Assembly: GCF_004551525.1 (NCBI RefSeq)
Contig: NZ_SATR01000004.1
Span: 148,990-212,989, forward strand
DNA length: 64,000 nt
Reading direction: 5' to 3'
Origin: Vibrio ouci
Lineage (GTDB): Bacteria; Pseudomonadota; Gammaproteobacteria; Enterobacterales; Vibrionaceae
The notes beneath the pieces are model-generated. The model was not told where the DNA came from. It ran no database searches and was given only the letters and a program-made list of their open reading frames with translations. Made by a program: the position numbers and the translations under genes. Shown here piece by piece: positions 46,310 to 54,817 of this stretch (the stretch's first letter is position 1; every line of letters begins with the position of its first letter).

Positions 46310-47053
46310 GTGTCTATTCGCGGGTATATCCTCTTTTGTGTGCTGTTTTTTTATGCTTTTTCCATATCCAGTTTCGCTTCAGTACTTCGAGTCGCGCAAA
46401 CGGCTTGGCCTCCCTTTATCATGAACTCTCCGCAAGGGAGAGGCATTGCACATGACCTCGTCATGGAAGGATTAATAAATGCAGGGTCTCAGGTTGAGTT
46501 TGTTGAAAAACCGTGGGCAAGAATTCTTAAAGAAACATTAAAAGGAAAGAGCGATGTCATTGTCGCTATCTGGAAGACGCCCAAAAGAGAGCAAGAGTAC
46601 CTATTTACTGAGCCATACATGTATAACCAGATGGCGGTTGTCTCTCCTGTTGAGGTCGGTTTTGAGTATCACGCCATTGAAGACTTAAAAGAAAAGCGCG
46701 TTGCCATGATAAATGGCTATGCCTACGCAGCAGAGCTGAGTAATTACCAGCATATGTACCGAGTAAGCTCGATAGATCTACCAAACAGTATTCGCTTGCT
46801 GCTTTCTTCACGTGCTGATGTACTGGTGACCGATGAGATAGTTGGCCGATGGACAATAAAGGAGATGGGTATAGAAGCCGAGCTGCTCCATTTCAGCCAG
46901 AAGTTTTTAGACTCATCACCGGTACATGTGGCAGTGAGAAGAACTCACCCCCAAGCACAAGAGATCGTCAATGCGTTAAACCTATACTTTAAACAGCATG
47001 GAGCAGCTCAAATGAAATTGCTCAGGGAGAAATATGGGGTCGCATTTCCTTAA
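46310..47053 (+). CDS. Periplasmic solute-binding protein (family 3-like)
   Basis: A 247-residue protein with a signal peptide (ILFCVLFFYAFSISSFA, cut near residue 23) and an extracellular solute-binding family 3 fold: LRVAQTAWPPFIM at the start of the mature part, AHDLVMEGLINAGSQVEFVEKPW and DVIVAIWKTPKREQEYLFTEPY. No permease or ATPase gene is adjacent, so it may be an orphan receptor, as is common for such proteins in vibrios. GTG start at 46310 with a strong AGGAGG. Ligand unknown. Confidence 0.82.
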   Translation: MSIRGYILFCVLFFYAFSISSFASVLRVAQTAWPPFIMNSPQGRGIAHDLVMEGLINAGSQVEFVEKPWARILKETLKGKSDVIVAIWKTPKREQEYLFTEPYMYNQMAVVSPVEVGFEYHAIEDLKEKRVAMINGYAYAAELSNYQHMYRVSSIDLPNSIRLLLSSRADVLVTDEIVGRWTIKEMGIEAELLHFSQKFLDSSPVHVAVRRTHPQAQEIVNALNLYFKQHGAAQMKLLREKYGVAFP

Positions 47054-47059
47054 GATAAA

Positions 47060-47087
47060 AAAATACCAGCCAATAGGCTGGTATTTT
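47060..47087. terminator. Bidirectional terminator between solute-binding protein and torA
   Basis: Perfect 12-bp stem aaaataccagcc / ggctggtatttt with loop AATA; ends both convergent genes. Confidence 0.92.
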
Positions 47088-47104
47088 CATTCAACTGCGT
47101 TGAA

Positions 47105-49567
47105 TTACGCGACTTCGATTGGACCACCGAATGAAGTAACTGGCGGAACTTTACCAGTGAACTTCTCGAAATCTACGATACATGTGTTCGCAGACGTCGC
47201 CTGAGCAAGCTCAGAAGAACCGATGTCTTGAGTCAGCGTATTTGGATCGCCGTAAGTACAGATAGCGCCTTCTTTCTCATTCAGAGGGCCATACCAAGCG
47301 CCTTCTTCAATACGGATAACGCCACGTGGGTAGCTATCAGTCACAACTGCGCCCGCTAGAAGCTGACCACGGTCGTTGAATACGCGTACTAGGTCACCAT
47401 CTTTAATGCCTTTCGCTTTCGCATCAACTGGGTTGATGTATACAGGCTCACGGCCTTGAACAGCGTAAGTAGCACGGAACTCTTCTGATTCACACATCTG
47501 AGAGTGCAGACGCTTGTCTGGGTGACAAGATTGCAGCCAGTATGGGTGTTTGTCAGAACCAGGACCACCGTGTGAACGTTCAGATTTCTCGAACCACATT
47601 GGGTGCTCTTGACAGTGTTCGTAACCGTAACGACCGATCTTACGAGAAGTGATCTCGATGAAACCAGAAGGTGTACCCAGTGGGTTGATTTCTGGATCTT
47701 GACGGAAGTCAGCGTGACGAACCCAAGGCTTACCTTGACCAAAGTCTAGTACGCTCGTCTCCCAGAACTCATTGAAGTCTGGCATCTCGAACTTACCTTT
47801 GTTCGAAGCACGACAGTCATTGTATAGACTTTCGATCCACTCCATTTCGCTCATGCCACGTGTGTATTCATCACGACGGCCAAAGCGTTGAGTCAGTTCA
47901 CTCATGATCTGGAAGTCAGGCTTAGATTGGAACAGAGGATCCACTAAGCGATGCATTGCGATCAGACCTTTGCTTGAGTATGAACCGTAAACGTCGATGT
48001 CGTTACGTTCCCACTGAGTACATGCAGGAAGTACGATATCGGAGAAACGACATGTAGCAGTCCAAGCAAACTCAATCGTCACAACCGTTTGAAGCTTCTT
48101 GAATGCTTTCTTCATGCGGTTACGATCTTGGTGGTGGTGCCACGGGTTGTTGCCCGAGATAACCATCATCTTAAAGTCAGGCAGTTTAACTTTGCCGCCG
48201 TTGTAACGGATCTCTTTACCTGGTTCAAGTAGACAGTCGATCCAACGCGCAACAGGAATTGTGCGGCTGTAACCGTTAAAGTCGTTGTTGTCCCATTTCG
48301 GCTTCATACCTTGGTCAAGGTTACGCGGGAAACCGCCAGGGCCAGCAAAACCAGTAGAAGGAACACCGATACTTGAGTAGTGGTGACCGTAAGAGATACC
48401 ACCGCCAGGCAGACCAATTTGACCAACCATTGCTGCAACAACCGCTGCTGCCCAGTAAGGCTGCTCACCGTGTTCTTGACGCTGAATACACCAACCCATC
48501 AGGATCTGTGTACGGCCGTTTACAAGCATACGAGCAAATTCGCGGATCTTGTCAGCTTTAACGCCACAGATCTCAGCAGCCCATTCAGGCGTTTTAACAA
48601 CTTTGTCTTTTGTCTCACCCTGAACGTACTGGATGAACTCGTTGAAGCCTAGACAGTAAGTTTCAATGAACTTCTTGTCGTATAGGTCTTCGTTGTACAG
48701 CACGTGCGCAACAGCAAGCATGAATGCTACGTCTGTTAGCGGGTTGATGTACAGGTGATCATTCTCTAGGTAACGCTGAGTCTTGTTCTTAACTGGGTCA
48801 ACAGAAAGAACGTTGATCTCGCCTTTTGCTACTTTCTCTTTTAGTTGAGCTAGGTAGTCAAAAGATTCGTGCGTTTCACAGTTCCAACCTACTTGCAGGT
48901 TCTTCACTGGGTCGTTTGCCCAAAGAACGATGTTGTCTGCGTTTTCTAGGATTTCAGACCATGAAGTACCTTGTGCGTATACTTCTGTTGAACCTAGAAC
49001 GTAAGGCAGGATTGTTTGACCAGCACCTGTTGAGTAATCACCCACTTTAGTGATGAAGTTACCATGCATACCAACAGCACGTTGCATGTGAGCTGTACAG
49101 TTGTTGAATGCACCAGTCTGGTTCCAACCTGTTTGACCAGCGTGTAGAGCCCATGGACCGTAATCTTTCTGTACACGTTCTAGTTCACGGTAGAACAGGT
49201 CAAGCGCTTCATCCCAAGTTACACGAATAAAACGGTTGTCACCGCGCGTATCTGCACTGTACTTGTGCTTTTTCAGCCAATCTAGACGTACCATTGGGTA
49301 ACGAACACGTGATGGGCTGTAGATAATGCCTTTAATACCGTTCAACATCTCAGTTGGGTTCTTATCAAGCTCAAGTGCTTTAATCTCTTGAACTTTACCC
49401 GCGTAGATGTGGGCGCGGAACGCGCCCCAGTGTGAACCTGAAACCTTCCAAGTACCTGTAGACTCAGCTGCACTTGCAGATGCTGATGCCAATAAGCTTG
49501 GACCGATTACTGATGCTGCACTTGTCGTCGCAACACCTTTAAGAAAACTTCTTCGTGAAATAGCCAT
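47105..49567 (-). CDS. torA: Periplasmic trimethylamine-N-oxide reductase
   Basis: An 820-residue molybdoenzyme. The twin-arginine signal SRRSFLKGV is followed by a cleavable region ending ASASAAES, so it is folded and exported with its molybdopterin guanine dinucleotide cofactor. Features include [20 protein letters not shown] near 140 and the active-site Ser region [29 protein letters not shown] near 178. Later, [16 protein letters not shown] and the C-terminal cofactor-binding region are seen. It reduces TMAO with electrons from TorC. Last gene of torECA. Confidence 0.96.
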   Translation of the reverse strand: MAISRRSFLKGVATTSAASVIGPSLLASASASAAESTGTWKVSGSHWGAFRAHIYAGKVQEIKALELDKNPTEMLNGIKGIIYSPSRVRYPMVRLDWLKKHKYSADTRGDNRFIRVTWDEALDLFYRELERVQKDYGPWALHAGQTGWNQTGAFNNCTAHMQRAVGMHGNFITKVGDYSTGAGQTILPYVLGSTEVYAQGTSWSEILENADNIVLWANDPVKNLQVGWNCETHESFDYLAQLKEKVAKGEINVLSVDPVKNKTQRYLENDHLYINPLTDVAFMLAVAHVLYNEDLYDKKFIETYCLGFNEFIQYVQGETKDKVVKTPEWAAEICGVKADKIREFARMLVNGRTQILMGWCIQRQEHGEQPYWAAAVVAAMVGQIGLPGGGISYGHHYSSIGVPSTGFAGPGGFPRNLDQGMKPKWDNNDFNGYSRTIPVARWIDCLLEPGKEIRYNGGKVKLPDFKMMVISGNNPWHHHQDRNRMKKAFKKLQTVVTIEFAWTATCRFSDIVLPACTQWERNDIDVYGSYSSKGLIAMHRLVDPLFQSKPDFQIMSELTQRFGRRDEYTRGMSEMEWIESLYNDCRASNKGKFEMPDFNEFWETSVLDFGQGKPWVRHADFRQDPEINPLGTPSGFIEITSRKIGRYGYEHCQEHPMWFEKSERSHGGPGSDKHPYWLQSCHPDKRLHSQMCESEEFRATYAVQGREPVYINPVDAKAKGIKDGDLVRVFNDRGQLLAGAVVTDSYPRGVIRIEEGAWYGPLNEKEGAICTYGDPNTLTQDIGSSELAQATSANTCIVDFEKFTGKVPPVTSFGGPIEVA

Positions 49568-49592
49568 TTAATTTACTCCAATCCGACGCTTA

Positions 49593-50777
49593 TTAGTGGT
49601 GGCCTTCAGCATAATCTGAAGAGTGCTTCTGTAGGTACTTCAAGATCAGTGCTTCACTGTCTGTGTCTAGGTTAACGAATGCAAGCATACCGTCAAACAT
49701 ACCAGGCCATGTGTTCGCATCGAAGTGCGCTTCGTCAGGCTGCGTGTGACATACTGAACAGTTAGTTTTGTATGCTTCAGCTGATTTTTCCCATACAGGC
49801 GTAATGTCGTTCAGCATAGATTCTTTCTTGATCCATACTTTCGCCGCCACTTTTTCCCATGGAAGACCTGTTAGCTCATCCACTTTTTTCTCGCCAGTTG
49901 TAACAACGTTGCTGTCAGTTGACGCTTCTTTAAGTAGAGAAGCAACCGCAATGTTCTTACCAAAGTCTTCTTGGATTACACGACCAAAGCCTTTCGCTTT
50001 ACGCCAACCGTCAATTTCGATCTCAGCGTAATCACCTTTGTCAGCAATCACTGTTACTGAAGACGCAGGGTTTAGTAGGCCTGCTTCAGTTTTACCTTCA
50101 GCATCGAAGTAAATAGGTAGGTGGCGCACGCTCACTAGCGTTTGACCAACATCGTATTTGGTGTTCGAAGCTAGACCTTCAAGATCGCCAACGATACCGC
50201 CGATGCTGTCCATGCCAGCTGGAAGTTTGTGTGCAATACCTTTATGACAGTCAACACAGCTTTGATCTTTCTCAGCCGCTTGCTTCATTTGGATGCGAGC
50301 AGTTGGAGACATTTGCTCAAAATCCATAGATTCGTAGTTGTGACAGTTTTTACACTCTAAAGATTTGTTTGCAGAGAAACGATCCCATTCGTGTTTAGCA
50401 AGTTCGATACGGCGCTCTTCAAACACACCTGGTTCATCGTAGTTACCAAATACTTGAGCGAATACTTCTTTAGATGCCTGCATTTTACGTGCAATTTTGT
50501 CAGTCCAGTTATGTGGTACGTGACAGTCAGGACATGTCGCACGAACACCAGAGTGGTTTTTCCAGTGAACGGTTTCTTGTAGCTCTACATAAACGTTATC
50601 ACGCATTGTGTGACAGCTGATACAGAACTCTTCTGTGTTGGTCGCTTCAAGTGCTGTGTTAAAGCCACCCCAGAAAATAACACCAGCAATAAAGCCGCCC
50701 ATAGTCAGCACACCAAGGCTGATATGAACTGCAGGACGCGTCATTGTACGCCACAGCTTGATGATAAATGATTTCAT
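49593..50777 (-). CDS. torC: Pentahaem c-type cytochrome TorC
   Basis: A 394-residue membrane-anchored cytochrome. One N-terminal TM helix (about 14-35) is followed by four CxxCH haem sites in the NapC/NirT-like part (CISCH, CPDCH, CKNCH, CVDCH), then a C-terminal domain with the fifth site, CSVCH. It carries electrons from menaquinol to TorA and, when apo, also affects tor signalling in E. coli. 25 bases separate it from torA. Confidence 0.96.
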   Translation of the reverse strand: MKSFIIKLWRTMTRPAVHISLGVLTMGGFIAGVIFWGGFNTALEATNTEEFCISCHTMRDNVYVELQETVHWKNHSGVRATCPDCHVPHNWTDKIARKMQASKEVFAQVFGNYDEPGVFEERRIELAKHEWDRFSANKSLECKNCHNYESMDFEQMSPTARIQMKQAAEKDQSCVDCHKGIAHKLPAGMDSIGGIVGDLEGLASNTKYDVGQTLVSVRHLPIYFDAEGKTEAGLLNPASSVTVIADKGDYAEIEIDGWRKAKGFGRVIQEDFGKNIAVASLLKEASTDSNVVTTGEKKVDELTGLPWEKVAAKVWIKKESMLNDITPVWEKSAEAYKTNCSVCHTQPDEAHFDANTWPGMFDGMLAFVNLDTDSEALILKYLQKHSSDYAEGHH

Positions 50778-50826
50778 AGTTTGCTCTCTTAAAATCTGTT
50801 CAAAAATGTGGAAATGAGCTCACAGC

Positions 50827-51006
50827 TTACATGCCGTGTGCACCTGGAGGTCCAAAGAAGAACACTTGCATTGCCCATACAAGGAATCCGTAACCACCAA
50901 CAAATGCCACACTCAACACAGGGAAGAGAACGACCGCGATGAAGAGGAATGACTTCCACTCCAAAGAGCGTTTTTCACCACTCTCGATTTTATTAACATC
51001 ACTCAT
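50827..51006 (-). CDS. torE: TMAO reductase system small membrane protein TorE
   Basis: A 59-residue protein: polar N-terminus (MSDVNKIESGEKRSLEWKSF), one TM helix (LFIAVVLFPVLSVAFVGGYG) and a short tail FFFGPPGAHGM. It matches the TorE/NapE group found before torC in Shewanella and Vibrio. It is probably a small partner of the TorC-TorA chain. First gene of torECA. Confidence 0.92.
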   Translation of the reverse strand: MSDVNKIESGEKRSLEWKSFLFIAVVLFPVLSVAFVGGYGFLVWAMQVFFFGPPGAHGM

Positions 51007-51446
51007 ACATTTGCCTATTTTGTATCTAGTGTTATTTGGTTAGCTCTTATGATTGAGCTAAATTTTCTTCTATCTCTAGACGGAAATGTTAGACCATACT
51101 ATAAGTAGGGTTCAATCAATTCCGACCCATCAATCGTTGTTATTCAACACTTTTTTGAGCTCATCCAGAGTTGTGTTTAATTACATTTTTATGTGTAAAT
51201 AAACCAAATCTTATGAACAATTGTTAACAGACAAATAGCAGCAAAAATCCACCATTCATCACAACACTGACTTAACAAATGTAACATCTACCACTTTAGA
51301 GGCACAGATATTACGTGCTAATTTTAGCCTATTTGTAACCAAGTTGTTTCAAGGCTAGGTAATAAATCGTCATTTTTTCAAAACTAAGGCATGGTGACTC
51401 GACGTCAATAATCAGTACAATACACTGATTGTTGTTGGGAGGATTT
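51007..51446. other. Divergent intergenic region torE / fetB-like
   Basis: About 440 bases. TorR-like boxes lie at 51211-51230 and a plausible minus-strand promoter just downstream of them (TTGGTT-N16-TGTAAT). No small gene or strong hairpin seen. The fetB-like gene has GGGAGG before its ATG. Confidence 0.5.
51211..51230 (-). promoter_or_regulatory. TorR-like boxes upstream of torE
   Basis: On the minus strand, CTGTTAACAA and TTGTTCATAA are adjacent 10-bp direct repeats resembling the E. coli tor box CTGTTCATAT (6 and 8 matches). A candidate -35/-10 (TTGGTT-N16-TGTAAT) begins 5 bases downstream, as in the E. coli torC promoter. Confidence 0.5.
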
Positions 51447-52232
51447 ATGGAAAGTGTGGTCGATATACCTTGGCTAACATTAGCTTTATTTTTCAGTTTA
51501 TTAGCGATTCCTCTCGCCATTAGTCGGCTCTACCAACTAAAAATCAGTAAAGAAATCTTGCTGAGTGTTGGTCGAATGACACTGCAATTGTTGTTGGTGG
51601 GGGTCTACCTTGAGTACCTGTTTACCCTTAACAGTCTGATGATCAATATCGTCTGGATTGCCCTGATGATGTTGATTGGCGCTAGTGCGATCATTTCCAA
51701 GGCAAAACTGCCAAGAAAGCCTATGATCATGCCTGTAGTCATCGGTCTACTGTTAGGCCTTTTACCTGTTTTATCTATTATTACCCTCGTCATCATACAA
51801 CCTACGCCACTCTATAATGCGCAATATTTAGTCCCATTAGCTGGTATGTTGCTTGGTAACTCAATGAGTGGAAATATCGTCTCATTACAAAGCTTTTTTA
51901 GCGCTCTAGAAGAGAGACAAGGAGAGTATCAAGCGGCGATTTCATTAGGAGCATCTAAAGAGTACGCCACTTTACCTTTTGTCAGAGAAGCCATTCAGCG
52001 CTCTCTCGCCCCGACGCTAGCCACAATGACCACCAGCGGACTTGTCACGCTACCAGGGATGATGACAGGCCAAATTCTTGGGGGGGCGAGCCCAATTGTC
52101 GCCATTAAATATCAGATCATGATCATGGTGGCGATCTTCGTCATGATGTCCATTTCTATCACACTTTCACTACGACTGACGGTACGAAATTGCATCAATA
52201 ATCAGGGAAAGATCTTGGTTAGATCACAGTAA
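51447..52232 (+). CDS. fetB: FetB/YbbM-like iron-export ABC permease (UPF0014)
   Basis: Start at ATG 51447 after TTGGGAGGATTT. The 261-residue polytopic protein (about seven helices) shows the UPF0014 signatures LVPLAGMLLGNSMSG (near 130), EYQAAISLGASKEYAT (near 170) and GLVTLPGMMTGQILGGASP (near 205). In E. coli FetA (ATPase) and FetB export iron under oxidative stress. No fetA is adjacent here, so the ATPase must be elsewhere or this permease works with another partner. Confidence 0.85.
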   Translation: MESVVDIPWLTLALFFSLLAIPLAISRLYQLKISKEILLSVGRMTLQLLLVGVYLEYLFTLNSLMINIVWIALMMLIGASAIISKAKLPRKPMIMPVVIGLLLGLLPVLSIITLVIIQPTPLYNAQYLVPLAGMLLGNSMSGNIVSLQSFFSALEERQGEYQAAISLGASKEYATLPFVREAIQRSLAPTLATMTTSGLVTLPGMMTGQILGGASPIVAIKYQIMIMVAIFVMMSISITLSLRLTVRNCINNQGKILVRSQ

Positions 52233-52273
52233 TCTGCTAGATCTTTTGTTCCATGAACAAAGGATTAAAGATC
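52211..52273. other. Cluster of four GATC sites
   Basis: Dam sites at 52211, 52222, 52240 and 52270 (spacing 11, 18, 30), the last abutting the first DnaA box. The first two lie within the end of the fetB-like gene. Confidence 0.75.
52246..52262. other. Small inverted repeat beside the DnaA boxes
   Basis: TTTGTTC-CAT-GAACAAA, 7-bp perfect arms. It may form a weak hairpin after the fetB-like gene; no T-run follows. Confidence 0.5.
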
Positions 52274-52296
52274 TTATCCACAGATTCTGTGGATAA
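52274..52296. promoter_or_regulatory. Perfect palindrome of two head-to-head DnaA boxes
   Basis: TTATCCACA (52274-52282) and TGTGGATAA (52288-52296) are both exact consensus DnaA boxes in inverted orientation. The 11-bp arms pair perfectly around a single T at 52285. No T-run follows, so it is not an ordinary terminator. Confidence 0.75.
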
Positions 52297-52408
52297 CCGT
52301 GGTGATACTTCGCAAACAATCTGGCGTACTGATTTAGCGACTAAGGTCAACAAAAATTTCTTTTGCATTCAGGCGCATATCGATTAATTCGTGAGACGTA
52401 ATAATTTT

Positions 52409-52460
52409 GTCATTCCCCTCTTCTATTGTGTTCACAATGCGAACAAAGAGAGGCAATGAC
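52409..52460 (+). promoter_or_regulatory. Long hairpin covering a ribosome-binding site
   Basis: Arm 52409-52422 (gtcattcccctctt) pairs with 52446-52460 (aagagaggcaatgac): 13 pairs, one mismatch and one bulge. The loop contains an inner hairpin ATTGTG-TT-CACAAT (52425-52438). The second arm includes the Shine-Dalgarno AGAGAGG and ends one base before the ATG at 52462. Confidence 0.55.
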
Positions 52461-52461
52461 C

Positions 52462-52638
52462 ATGTCTAATAGTGTCGACAGCAATGAATTCGGAGTGGTG
52501 AAGACAAATTCACCCGATCTTCATGATTGGTTGATCACCACACCTGCCCCACTGGCTTCATTCGATGGGTTCGAACTTTCCCCACAAACAAAAAAGACCC
52601 ACCTAAGTGAGTCTTTTGAATCATCTCTGTACGTCTAA
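52462..52638 (+). CDS. Possible small protein of 58 residues
   Basis: ATG at 52462 lies 8 bases after AGAGAGG. The peptide (MSNSVDSNEFGVVKTNSPDL...) is polar, without TM segment or known motif. Its last 16 codons run through the convergent terminator of the formate/nitrite channel gene, and it stops one base before that gene's end. The well-placed ribosome site argues for it; the overlap with a terminator argues against. No homologue is recognised. Confidence 0.4.
   Translation: MSNSVDSNEFGVVKTNSPDLHDWLITTPAPLASFDGFELSPQTKKTHLSESFESSLYV
52592..52617 (-). terminator. Terminator of the formate/nitrite channel gene
   Basis: Stem of 11 positions with loop of 4. On the minus strand all pair (one U-G wobble) and TTTTTTG follows. 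On the plus strand the same position is a C-A mismatch, so it works mainly for the minus-strand gene. Confidence 0.85.
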
Positions 52639-52639
52639 A

Positions 52640-53485
52640 TTAGTCGCGAAGGTAGATTAGCCAATACCACATGCCGACAAACACGCCACCGCCAATGATA
52701 TTACCAAGCGTCACTGGAATTAGGTTATGGGTGATGAAATCGATCATGTTCAGATCCGCGTAGTCTGCGATATTCGCGCCTGTCATTTGCCAAAATTCAG
52801 CAGGGGCAAAGTTCTTAATACCAATCGCCATCGGAACTTGGAACATATTTGCAATACAGTGCTCGAAGCCAGCAGAAACAAACATTGCCACGGGTAAAAT
52901 CATAACTGCAATCTTGTCTGTCAATGTACGGCCACTGAATGTCATCCACACCGCAACACAAACCAGTACATTACACATTACACCAAGTGCCACTGCAGAT
53001 AAGAAAGTGTGATGCATTTTATGCTGAGAAATGGCCATCGCATTTAAGCCGACTTGGCCGTGATCAAACATGTATTGTTTGGTCAGCAGCATACAAACGA
53101 CAAGCAACAGTGCACCGATTAAGTTACCGCCGTAAACCACTGCCCAGTTCTTAAATAAACATTTCCACGTAATCTTGCCACTCGCTCGGGCAACCAGTGT
53201 CAGTACTGAACTGGTAAAAAGCTCACCACCAGTTACAACCACTAAGATCAAACCTAAACTAAACGCTAAGCCGCCAAGTAAGCGTGTGATGCCCCACGGC
53301 AAGTCACCTGCGCCGGTCGTTACTATGGTGTAGAACACGAAAGCAATACCGATATGAATACCAGCAGATATTGCCAATAAGAAAGACTTCATTGGGTCTT
53401 TGGTTGCTTTGCCTACGCCAATTTCCGCCGCACGCTCTGCCATTTGAGGAGGAAGTAAAGAATCAAACTGGTTTAGATTTATCAT
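52640..53485 (-). CDS. Formate/nitrite transporter family channel (FocA/NirC-like)
   Basis: A 281-residue protein with six helices. FNT signatures are GIHIGIAFVFYT, LGLILVVVTGGELFTSSVL near 95, NLIGALLLVV, VLVCVAVWMTFSGRTLTDK near 183, and AGFEHCIANMF near 215, with the central-pore His. Family channels move formate, nitrite or hydrosulfide across the inner membrane. Whether this is a FocA or NirC type cannot be decided. A CRP-like site (TGTGA-N6-TCAAG, 53538-53553) lies upstream. Monocistronic. Confidence 0.92.
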   Translation of the reverse strand: MINLNQFDSLLPPQMAERAAEIGVGKATKDPMKSFLLAISAGIHIGIAFVFYTIVTTGAGDLPWGITRLLGGLAFSLGLILVVVTGGELFTSSVLTLVARASGKITWKCLFKNWAVVYGGNLIGALLLVVCMLLTKQYMFDHGQVGLNAMAISQHKMHHTFLSAVALGVMCNVLVCVAVWMTFSGRTLTDKIAVMILPVAMFVSAGFEHCIANMFQVPMAIGIKNFAPAEFWQMTGANIADYADLNMIDFITHNLIPVTLGNIIGGGVFVGMWYWLIYLRD

Positions 53486-53981
53486 TACGAAACATTTTGC
53501 AACATGTGGGTTATTGGCCGCGGATAATTACGTGATTTGTGATCAAATTCAAGCGCTAATTGGTTGCGTTGAACAAAATGTTTTTAATCTTAAGGAAACT
53601 TTCGCTAATTGAATCAAAACACGCTGCTAAAATTAGATAAACAGACCTCTTAGATTTAAACATTACCCTTTAAAATTCATGAGCTTATAGATATACAGGT
53701 GTAAATTTCTGTATCTCACAGTCACTTTAGGCTGATTATTCATAATAACCTGATTTAATATGCAGTTTCGCTATTAAAAGTGAATAACCATCCCCCAACA
53801 GCGTAGTTCTGATTAATCTTTGATTTGGGTCTAATCTGTTGGCATTCGGTTATTCAGACACCAAATCGCCTGATTCTTTTCTAGAAAGTAAGGGATGGCT
53901 AACATTTCTCAATGGATAAAGTTGCTGATTTCCAACATCCTGATTAAGTTGAGATAAGTACTTTCTATGAAGGAATTAAAT
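53486..53981. other. Intergenic region between FNT channel and TIGR02647 gene
   Basis: About 495 AT-rich bases. A CRP-like half-conserved site is at 53538-53553. There is no ORF of interest and no strong hairpin; an FNR-like dyad at 53532-53546 has wrong spacing. Confidence 0.45.
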
Positions 53982-54215
53982 ATGAAACTTACGCCTGAAT
54001 ATATGTCTGAACTTAACCTTCTGCTTCAATTTGATATCAGCAGCGCTGCAACGGGTATTAAAGTTCATCATGATGCGTCCGAAGAAATGCAGGCGGCAGT
54101 CCAGCGTCTTTATGAGAAGGGCCTATGCACGTTACCAGATGGTGGTTACCTGACTGATGAAGGTATCGAAATCGCAGAACACGCAGATAAAATTCTAAGA
54201 GTACTGTCTAGCTAA
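53982..54215 (+). CDS. TIGR02647 family protein
   Basis: ATG at 53982 is preceded by AAGGAATTAAAT and yields 77 residues, the family's typical size. The sequence MKLTPEYMSELNLLLQFDIS..GIKVHHDASEEMQAAVQRLYEKGL..DGGYLTDEGIEIAEHA fits this small helix-turn-helix-like family. Its function is unknown; it may bind DNA. Monocistronic with a long upstream region. Confidence 0.85.
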   Translation: MKLTPEYMSELNLLLQFDISSAATGIKVHHDASEEMQAAVQRLYEKGLCTLPDGGYLTDEGIEIAEHADKILRVLSS

Positions 54216-54298
54216 GCGACTCCGATTACAGCTAAATCAGAGCTTGGTGTCCTACCAAGCTCTTATCCCCTTTGTCGTACTTCCCCTATTCCATTCAA

Positions 54299-54727
54299 TT
54301 ACGACACTCTTTGATTCTGAATCCAACGCTGATATGGCTGAATACGATCATAGCCCCAGTTAAATGCGGTCGCATAAAAGAAGAAAAACACCAAAAAACC
54401 AGCTTCTAGCAATAAAGCTTGGCCAATTGTGATTTGCAAAAACCATGCAATGGAAGGAACGGTGATAAAGATAAGCCCTCCTTCAAACCCGGCAGTATGC
54501 CCAATACGCATTTTCAATGAACGGTTTTCTCTGTCTTGGCCAAACACGCGATCAAACATCAGGTTGTAGTAGTAGTTCCAAACCACAGTAAACAGGCTGA
54601 GTCCAATACCGACAAACGCTAAGTCACTGGTGCCTTTGCCTGTGATTAACGCTGAAACTGGCACGATCATCGCTAACGCCAACGCTTCAAATACTACTGC
54701 GTGAAATATTCTCTCTTGCTTGTTCAT
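54299..54727 (-). CDS. PACE family multidrug/biocide efflux transporter
   Basis: A 142-residue protein with four TM helices and the two tandem bacterial transmembrane pair domains of PACE pumps. The repeats read RIFHAVVFEALALAMIVPVSALI and RIGHTAGFEGGLIFITVPSIAWFL. The signature VVWNYYYNLMFDRVF (near 50) and TAFNWGYDRI (near 120) follow each. PACE proteins export chlorhexidine, acriflavine or short-chain diamines with protons. It is divergent from a LysR gene, the usual arrangement in which the LysR activates the pump. Confidence 0.92.
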   Translation of the reverse strand: MNKQERIFHAVVFEALALAMIVPVSALITGKGTSDLAFVGIGLSLFTVVWNYYYNLMFDRVFGQDRENRSLKMRIGHTAGFEGGLIFITVPSIAWFLQITIGQALLLEAGFLVFFFFYATAFNWGYDRIQPYQRWIQNQRVS

Positions 54728-54768
54728 TTCAATTTTCCAATCAATGTCATAGTCGATGCAGCCATTAT

Positions 54769-54785
54769 CATCTATATTAAAGATG
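54769..54785. promoter_or_regulatory. Candidate LysR operator between PACE and lysR genes
   Basis: CATCT-N7-AGATG inverted repeat in the 90-base divergent intergenic region; 33 bases before the lysR start. Short, so tentative. Confidence 0.35.
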
Positions 54786-54817
54786 CAATATAATTAGATA
54801 CCATCAGTAAAAGTGAT

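Noticed and set aside
50944..50952. GGAATGACT in torE as another palindromic repeat copy
   Set aside because: It lies in coding sequence and no matching ATTCC arm occurs at the expected distance.
52274..52296. DnaA-box palindrome as the crtS site that times chromosome 2 replication
   Set aside because: crtS in Vibrio cholerae, as I recall, lies in a different gene context, and I cannot match its sequence from memory; the DnaA-box observation stands on its own.
53532..53546. FNR box before the formate/nitrite channel gene
   Set aside because: The half-sites are separated by five instead of four bases; a CRP-like reading of the same stretch is only slightly better.
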